Positions 6,658 to 10,663 of a stretch of 10,663 nucleotides of DNA are shown here, piece after piece. The notes beneath the pieces are model-generated. The model saw nothing but the letters and a program-made list of their open reading frames with translations. It was not told the origin of the DNA and did no database searches. The DNA comes from Armatimonadota bacterium (lineage in GTDB: Bacteria; Armatimonadota; Armatimonadia; Armatimonadales; Armatimonadaceae): positions 1-10,663 of the forward strand of contig JACMIS010000360.1 in the NCBI GenBank assembly GCA_014381035.1, given 5' to 3'. Every line of letters starts with the position of its first letter. The first letter of the stretch is position 1. The position numbers and the translations under genes are program-made.

Positions 6658-7461
6658 GTGCCTGTCTGTAGCCAGATCGGCGTTCGACGGGCGGGTTTCA
6701 CGCTCGTGGAATTGCTTGTCGTCATCGCCGTGATCGCCCTGCTCACGGCGGTCCTGTTACCGGTATTCGCTCAGGCACGCGAAAAAGCCCGCCAGACGGC
6801 TTGCCTCTCGAACCTGCGCCAGATCGGCATGGGCTGGACTTTGTACGCAAACGATTATGACGGGGGGTTCTGTCCCGTCACATATACCGTGATGGATCCG
6901 GTTCCGACCATTTACTATTGGTGTACCGCGTACCGCTCCGGGACAGCCAGATCACTGGTGTCAGGCATGTGGGACCCGACAGCAGGTCTTCTTTACCCGT
7001 ACCTGAAAAGCCAACCCGTTCAGGATTGCCTTACGACCGCTGACGTTCCCCCCGGCAACTTCCCGGTCGGGTACGGACTGAACCAGAGTCTTTACGTGTT
7101 TGACGAAACCCTTTTCGATTTCGTGCCGGAAACATACGCGCAGGCGGAACTCCCGGCGGAGACGATACTGATGGCGGACGCGATGCGCTGGCACCGAACG
7201 ATGCGGATTTTCTTGCGCACACCGCTAATTTATCCTCCCTCGTTACGGTTTCCGTACATACACGGTCGCCATGTCGGTCTGGCAAACGTCTTGTGGCTCG
7301 ACGGACACGTTAAGGCGACCCGCCCGGCGTACTATACGTCCACCGTCGGGGGCGTCACTGCCCAGACACTCCGCTCTCACCGGCTCGGCGCGTTAGTCCC
7401 CGCCGGGTGTGTACTCGGCACTGTCGGTTGTGAAGATCATTACTACCACCTGAAAAAATAA
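6658..7461 (+). CDS. Prepilin-like protein with N-terminal methylation motif and H-X9-DG domain
   Basis: Counted from the GTG at 6658 (267 aa), a 13-residue leader ends in RRAG, followed by [19 protein letters not shown]. This is a class III/type IV prepilin signal with Glu at +5 (E18), cleaved after G13 by prepilin peptidase. The next segment ([21 protein letters not shown]) and the C-terminal [15 protein letters not shown] (H205, nine residues, D215-G216) define the H-X9-DG prepilin-like family. That family is highly expanded in Armatimonadota and Planctomycetota. These are pseudopilin-like proteins thought to be exported or surface-associated; individual functions are mostly unknown. I chose the GTG because GGAGGGG (6643-6649) lies eight bases upstream and gives a normal leader length. 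A TTG at 6604 behind CAGGGGG is possible and would give a 31-residue leader. Confidence 0.88.
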   Translation: MPVCSQIGVRRAGFTLVELLVVIAVIALLTAVLLPVFAQAREKARQTACLSNLRQIGMGWTLYANDYDGGFCPVTYTVMDPVPTIYYWCTAYRSGTARSLVSGMWDPTAGLLYPYLKSQPVQDCLTTADVPPGNFPVGYGLNQSLYVFDETLFDFVPETYAQAELPAETILMADAMRWHRTMRIFLRTPLIYPPSLRFPYIHGRHVGLANVLWLDGHVKATRPAYYTSTVGGVTAQTLRSHRLGALVPAGCVLGTVGCEDHYYHLKK

Positions 7462-7491
7462 ATACCGTCGTTTCCGCGGATTCATCACAGC

Positions 7492-7511
7492 AAGGCTACG
7501 TCAATAGCCTT
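7492..7511. terminator. Hairpin between convergent genes, possible terminator
   Basis: AAGGCTA (7492-7498) pairs with TAGCCTT (7505-7511), a 7-bp stem with a 6-nt loop. It sits between the ends of the prepilin-like gene and the opposing DUF6314-like gene. A wider GGATTCA/TGAATCC pairing encloses it. A-rich on one side and T-rich on the other, it could serve either strand, but the U-tract is short. Confidence 0.4.
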
Positions 7512-7540
7512 TCATTGCCATACGGGGTGAATCCGGCATT

Positions 7541-7993
7541 TTACGCCAGCGAATATTTGTACGCGATTTCCTCCCTTTTTTCCGGTCCTGTAATCGTCCA
7601 TGCCAGGAAGAGCACAGCCTCTTCCTGACGTAATCGAGCGGTGTAGGTATCCTGTCGGCACAGGTGCGGAGTCAGCGATGACCAGATGCCATCCGGGTCC
7701 GGGGCGAGATCGAAAAGAAAGACGGGATGTTCATCTCCGAAGCGGAGATGCTCCAGTCGGACCGATTTGTCGAAGCATGTCCACCGGTAGACGTTATGAA
7801 AGCGCAAGTCACGCCCCCCGGTGGGACGCCATATCCCCGACTCGCGGAACACCAGAACCGTAGAGGAAGGAGATTCGACAGTCACGACGCCGCTACCGCC
7901 CCCGCTCCACCCCGTCGCACTGGTGCCGTGAGTAACGAATTCCACGGTCCGCACGCGCTGTAGTCCCTGCCACAGCTGGTCAGAACTCGTCAT
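7541..7993 (-). CDS. DUF6314-like protein
   Basis: This 150-aa protein starts at the ATG at 7993, with GGAG about 11 bases upstream on the minus strand. The pattern fits the DUF6314 family: a Gly/Ser-rich early strand region, then VYRW (68-71), RLEHLRFG (79-86) and VFLFDL (91-96). These are followed by HLCRQDTY (110-117, conserved Cys, Asp and Tyr), AWTITGP (131-137) and a final YKYS. The family is a small beta-rich, lipocalin-like fold of about 150 residues with no assigned reaction. There are no membrane segments and no signal peptide. It stands alone, convergent with the prepilin-like gene, so context says nothing about its role. The family call is by eye. Confidence 0.72.
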   Translation of the reverse strand: MTSSDQLWQGLQRVRTVEFVTHGTSATGWSGGGSGVVTVESPSSTVLVFRESGIWRPTGGRDLRFHNVYRWTCFDKSVRLEHLRFGDEHPVFLFDLAPDPDGIWSSLTPHLCRQDTYTARLRQEEAVLFLAWTITGPEKREEIAYKYSLA

Positions 7994-8020
7994 TCCGGTG
8001 ATTTCTCCGCGCTAATACTA

Positions 8021-8104
8021 ATTCGGGGCGATTCGACCATGTGTCTTTCGTGGGAATGAATTCCACCGCTGTTAGGCACTGTGCGAAATCGGCTCTGCCG
8101 ATTT
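8021..8104. repeat. Candidate dispersed (REP-like) intergenic repeat with a terminal hairpin
   Basis: The segment has ATTCG twice (8021-8025, 8031-8035), a GGAATGAATTCC near-palindrome (8053-8064) and ACCGCTGTTAGG. It ends in a perfect hairpin, AAATCGGC (8086-8093) and GCCGATTT (8097-8104), with a 3-nt loop. No reading frame explains it. The composition looks like intergenic repeats scattered in many copies in large bacterial genomes. Only one copy is present here, so the call is tentative. Confidence 0.35.
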
Positions 8105-8183
8105 ACGCGACGTGCCAAGGGACCTGCTCCGTGATCGCTCGCGTACGCTCCTGGAGCGCGAGGATCTTTTCTTCCGCTACGTC
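8103..8183 (-). pseudogene. Remnant of a SNF2-family helicase 3' end
   Basis: On the minus strand this reads DVAEEKILALQERTRAITEQ, then VPWHVA and a TAA (8103-8105). That matches the C-terminal stretch DTVEEKILALQERKRAITEQ of the complete SNF2 gene to the right. At DNA level 8127-8171 and 9011-9055 agree at 43 of 45 bases. No helicase sequence is recognisable upstream of the fragment. It is a short decayed or partial duplicate in the same orientation as the full gene. Confidence 0.7.
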
Positions 8184-8207
8184 TGCATCTACTGTTATGT
8201 GAGTATA

Positions 8208-8229
8208 ACAAATACCCAAGAAGATTTGT
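8208..8229. promoter_or_regulatory. Weak inverted repeat upstream of the toxin-antitoxin pair
   Basis: ACAAAT (8208-8213) and ATTTGT (8224-8229) form an inverted repeat with a 10-nt spacer in an AT-rich patch, about 45 bases before the antitoxin start. Toxin-antitoxin operons usually repress themselves through such sites, but six bases per arm is weak evidence. Confidence 0.25.
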
Positions 8230-8274
8230 ATCAAATATGCGGGTCGGGGTAAGATAACCATCAGGAGAAACGAA

Positions 8275-8487
8275 ATGGCGACCCCAACGATTGAAGAACG
8301 ATTGACCCTACTTGAAGAGAAAGTAGCTCGTTTTGTTTCCGATGAAACAGCATCTGCACCACCCCGGGTCGCTTGGTGGAAGAAAATCGTCGGGGTTTAC
8401 AAGAACGACCCGGAGTTCGCCGAAGCCGAGCGGTTGGGGCGCGAATACCGGGAGTCGCTACGCCCGAAGACGGATGACGGATGTTGA
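8275..8487 (+). CDS. Putative antitoxin of a VapBC-type toxin-antitoxin pair
   Basis: This 70-aa protein starts at the ATG at 8275, seven bases after AGGAG (8263-8267). It has an N-terminal heptad-like helix (IEERLTLLEEKVARF). A C-terminal segment (WWKKIVGVYKNDPEF, AEAERLGREYRESLRP) is common in small proteins encoded just before PIN toxins in cyanobacteria and related large genomes. No classical AbrB or ribbon-helix-helix DNA-binding domain is evident. The call rests mainly on position: its end overlaps the PIN-domain toxin gene by seven bases. The C-terminal aromatic and charged part would be the expected toxin-binding region. Expected function is neutralising the ribonuclease and probably repressing the operon. 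Confidence 0.72.
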   Translation: MATPTIEERLTLLEEKVARFVSDETASAPPRVAWWKKIVGVYKNDPEFAEAERLGREYRESLRPKTDDGC

Positions 8488-8912
8488 TGTATGTGCTCGA
8501 CACCGATCATTTAAGCTTGCTCGAATGGGACAACGCCGACTCACTTACCTTGCAAATGCGTCTCGAATCTGTCTCATCCGATCAAATTGCTACCACGGTG
8601 ATCAACTATGAGGAACAGATGCGCGGATGGCTTGAACGCGCCGCCCGTGCCGACAACCGGGAACGCCCTCTTTCCGCCTACTCGCGTCTTCTGATCCACA
8701 TAAAAACGTTCGATGGAATACCGCTGTTGCCGTTTGATGCAAACGCCGCCGATGCGTTTGAAGCGTTCCAGAAGGCGAAAATTCGTGTTGGCACGATGGA
8801 TTTAAAGATCGCGGCAATCGCGCTCGCCAATAATGCCACTGTGCTGACGCGAAACACCGGTCATTTTAGCAAAGTTCCCAGTTTGAAGGTCGAAGACTGG
8901 AGCGGGTTATAG
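8481..8912 (+). CDS. vapC: PIN-domain ribonuclease toxin, VapC family
   Basis: This 143-aa protein is the normal size for VapC. The PIN fold signature is clear: YVLDTDHLSLL (D7 and D9), INYEEQMRGW with the conserved Glu (E45), GTMDLKIAAIAL (D107) and VLTRNTGHFSKVPSL followed by VEDW. PIN toxins are Mg-dependent ribonucleases, usually cleaving tRNA or rRNA; the target here cannot be read from sequence. The fourth acidic position, usually Asp in NxxDF, is His (H128), a variant that also seems to occur in other VapC-like proteins. The start is 8481 (ATG, 7-base overlap with the antitoxin) or 8487 (TGATG overlap); either implies translational coupling. The 3' end is 23 bases from the end of the convergent SNF2 gene. 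Confidence 0.88.
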   Translation: MLMYVLDTDHLSLLEWDNADSLTLQMRLESVSSDQIATTVINYEEQMRGWLERAARADNRERPLSAYSRLLIHIKTFDGIPLLPFDANAADAFEAFQKAKIRVGTMDLKIAAIALANNATVLTRNTGHFSKVPSLKVEDWSGL

Positions 8913-8935
8913 CATTACCCATTTCCGACTCGCGC

Positions 8936-10663
8936 CTATGTGAACAGTCCTTCGATGTCGCTTCGGGTCAGGGTTTTCAGGAAGCCGCCCTCTTCTGCCG
9001 TGATCAGTTGCTCCGTGATCGCTCGCTTCCGCTCCTGGAGCGCGAGGATCTTTTCCTCGACCGTGTCGCGGGTGAGGAATTTTTGCACGAAGACCGGCTT
9101 GTCCTGCCCGATGCGGTGGGCGCGGTCGGTGGCTTGCCGCTCGGCCGCGGGGTTCCACCACGGGTCCACATGAAGCACGTAGTCGGCGGCGGTCAGGTTT
9201 AAGCCGACGCCGCCCGCCTTGAGGCTGATCAAGAACAGCGGGATCTCGGTGTCGTTCTGGAACCGATCTACCGGTGTTTGGCGATCTTTCGTGGAGCCGT
9301 CGAGGTACACATACGGAATGTGTCTTGCATCGAGTTCGGCGCGGATAATATCGAGCATTTTCACGAACTGCGAGAACACCAACGCCTTGTGGTTTTCGGC
9401 GCGCAGCGTTTCTATCGTTTCCATCAGCACGCCGAATTTCGCCGAATCGCCGCTGTACGACGGGTCGGCGAGGCGCGGGTGGTTGCACACCTGGCGCAAC
9501 CGGAGCAGGGCTTCTAACATCTTCATCTGCCCGCGACCGGCGAGTTTACGGTCGGTTTCGGCTTCGTCTAAAATGCCCAGCACTTCGGCGCGGTAGCGGT
9601 CGCGCATGTCTTCATACCGCTTGCGCTGTTCGCTGTCCATTTCGCAGTACACGATCTGCTCGGTGCGCGGCGGCAGCTGCGGGGCGACCTGCTCTTTGGT
9701 GCGCCGGAGCAGGAACGGCGCGATCAGTTTGCGGAGCGTTTGCGCCGCGACTTCGTCGCCCTGCCGCTCGATGGCACCGGTGAACTCCTCGCGGAACCGG
9801 TCCATGCCGCCCAGATGTCCCGGGTTCAGGAACGCGAACTGCGACCACAGTTCCATCGTGCCGTTCTCGACCGGGGTTCCGGTCAGGGTCAGGCGGTGCT
9901 CGCAGTTGAGAAGACGTGCCGCCCGCGCCGACTGTGACGCCGGGTTTTTGATCGCCTGCGCTTCGTCCAGCACGGCGTAGTGAAACCGCGTTTTGCGCAG
10001 ATGCTCGATGTCGCGGAGCATGATCCCGTAGGTCGTCAGCACCACGTCGACGCCGTCGAACGCCGAAGGGTCTTTGGTGCGGTTGCCGTCGGTGTAAACC
10101 AGTATTTTGAGTGCCGGGGTGAATCGCGCCGCTTCCCGCTCCCAGTTGAACATCAGCGACTTCGGCGCGACGACGATGTCCGGTGCTTTGGCGTGGTCGT
10201 TCCCGCCCGACTTGCGTAGCGAAAGCAGGAACGACAGTGCGGAAAGCGTTTTGCCTAAACCCATTTCGTCCGCGAGACAGCCGCCGAAACCGTATTCGTG
10301 CAGAAAGTGTAGCCAGTCGAAGCCCGCTTTCTGGTACGGGTAGAGCGTCGCGGTCAAGCCGTCGCTGGGGAGCGGGACCGGCTTGATTTGGTCGAAACCG
10401 TGCAGTTTTTCGCGCCGTTCGTAGAACGCGGCGTCGGCGTGGAAATCGCCCGATTCGTCCGCCATCGCCTGTTCTAACAGAAGCGACTGCGTGGACGACA
10501 GCCGCAACCCGCCGTCCTTTGTCTCCTCGCCGAGCGCGAACAGGAAGCGGAACCGCTCGACGATCTCTGGCGGGATGACCCCGATGGAGCCGTCGGCGAG
10601 CTTGACATACTTTTCGCGGCGGCGGATCGCCCGTTTCAATTCGCCGAACGTCGCGGACGTATC
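8936..10663 (-). CDS. SNF2-family helicase/ATPase (DEAD/DEAH box), 5' end beyond window
   Basis: The minus-strand frame stays open to the right edge (the residues before KRAIRRREKYVKLADG read DTSATFGEL), so the N-terminus is outside. A TTG at 10637-10639 is not a convincing start. The 575 visible residues hold a complete bacterial SNF2 motor: YPYQKAGFDWL, motif I DEMGLGKT (10247-10270), motif II DEAQ (9956-9967) and LTGTPVENG. The C-terminal helicase lobe follows with KALVFSQF, LKAGGVGLNL and the motif VI region DRAHRIGQ (about 9105-9130). Such proteins are ATP-driven double-stranded DNA translocases that remodel protein-DNA or RNA polymerase complexes. They are usually about 1000 residues or more, often with an N-terminal SWIM zinc finger not visible here. 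A 45-base stretch near its 3' end has a near-copy at 8127-8171. Confidence 0.93.
   Translation of the reverse strand, partial: DTSATFGELKRAIRRREKYVKLADGSIGVIPPEIVERFRFLFALGEETKDGGLRLSSTQSLLLEQAMADESGDFHADAAFYERREKLHGFDQIKPVPLPSDGLTATLYPYQKAGFDWLHFLHEYGFGGCLADEMGLGKTLSALSFLLSLRKSGGNDHAKAPDIVVAPKSLMFNWEREAARFTPALKILVYTDGNRTKDPSAFDGVDVVLTTYGIMLRDIEHLRKTRFHYAVLDEAQAIKNPASQSARAARLLNCEHRLTLTGTPVENGTMELWSQFAFLNPGHLGGMDRFREEFTGAIERQGDEVAAQTLRKLIAPFLLRRTKEQVAPQLPPRTEQIVYCEMDSEQRKRYEDMRDRYRAEVLGILDEAETDRKLAGRGQMKMLEALLRLRQVCNHPRLADPSYSGDSAKFGVLMETIETLRAENHKALVFSQFVKMLDIIRAELDARHIPYVYLDGSTKDRQTPVDRFQNDTEIPLFLISLKAGGVGLNLTAADYVLHVDPWWNPAAERQATDRAHRIGQDKPVFVQKFLTRDTVEEKILALQERKRAITEQLITAEEGGFLKTLTRSDIEGLFT

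Noticed and set aside
7990..8211. Open frame of 73 codons on the minus strand
   Set aside because: It is in a different frame from the SNF2 remnant; its resemblance to SNF2-region sequence is only to the out-of-frame shadow of that gene.

Overview
The window is GC-rich bacterial DNA. The best clue to origin is the prepilin-like protein at 6658-7461. Its [16 protein letters not shown] leader, the following [18 protein letters not shown] segment and the C-terminal H-X9-DG motif are a combination abundant in Armatimonadota (also seen in Planctomycetota/Verrucomicrobiota). The AAA_35 and WD40 architectures and the vapBC type fit the same group. This assignment is inference.

Left part (1-948): the C-terminal part of a calcineurin-like phosphohydrolase (COG1768 type) carries an in-frame copy of a TCAGTGGTCA-type palindromic repeat. 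A ~500-nt gene-free stretch follows. It holds a perfect small hairpin, hairpins with interchangeable GGTAG/CTACC arms that lead into a strong intrinsic terminator, and a 19-position hairpin further on. It could be a leader/attenuator or a small RNA gene.

Centre (949-6574): two genes overlap by four bases (GTGA). The first is a SARP/BTAD-type transcription regulator fused to an AAA_35 NTPase. The second is an AAA_35 NTPase with one membrane segment and about 14 WD40 blades. The shared NTPase domain and the translational coupling suggest a membrane sensor/scaffold working with a DNA-binding partner. Next come an operator-like palindrome, a hairpin, and a 92-aa protein whose six C-terminal cysteines are spaced with perfect mirror symmetry. 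This three-gene block is the best candidate for an undescribed system. Function and target are unknown.

Right part (6575-10663): a prepilin-like H-X9-DG protein is followed by a convergent DUF6314-like gene. An intergenic stretch then holds a possible dispersed repeat and a short remnant nearly identical to the 3' end of the neighbouring SNF2 gene. A vapBC-type toxin-antitoxin pair comes next. Last is a SNF2-family helicase on the minus strand that runs off the right edge. The vapBC pair lies between the SNF2 gene and the SNF2 remnant, which suggests past duplication, deletion or insertion here.
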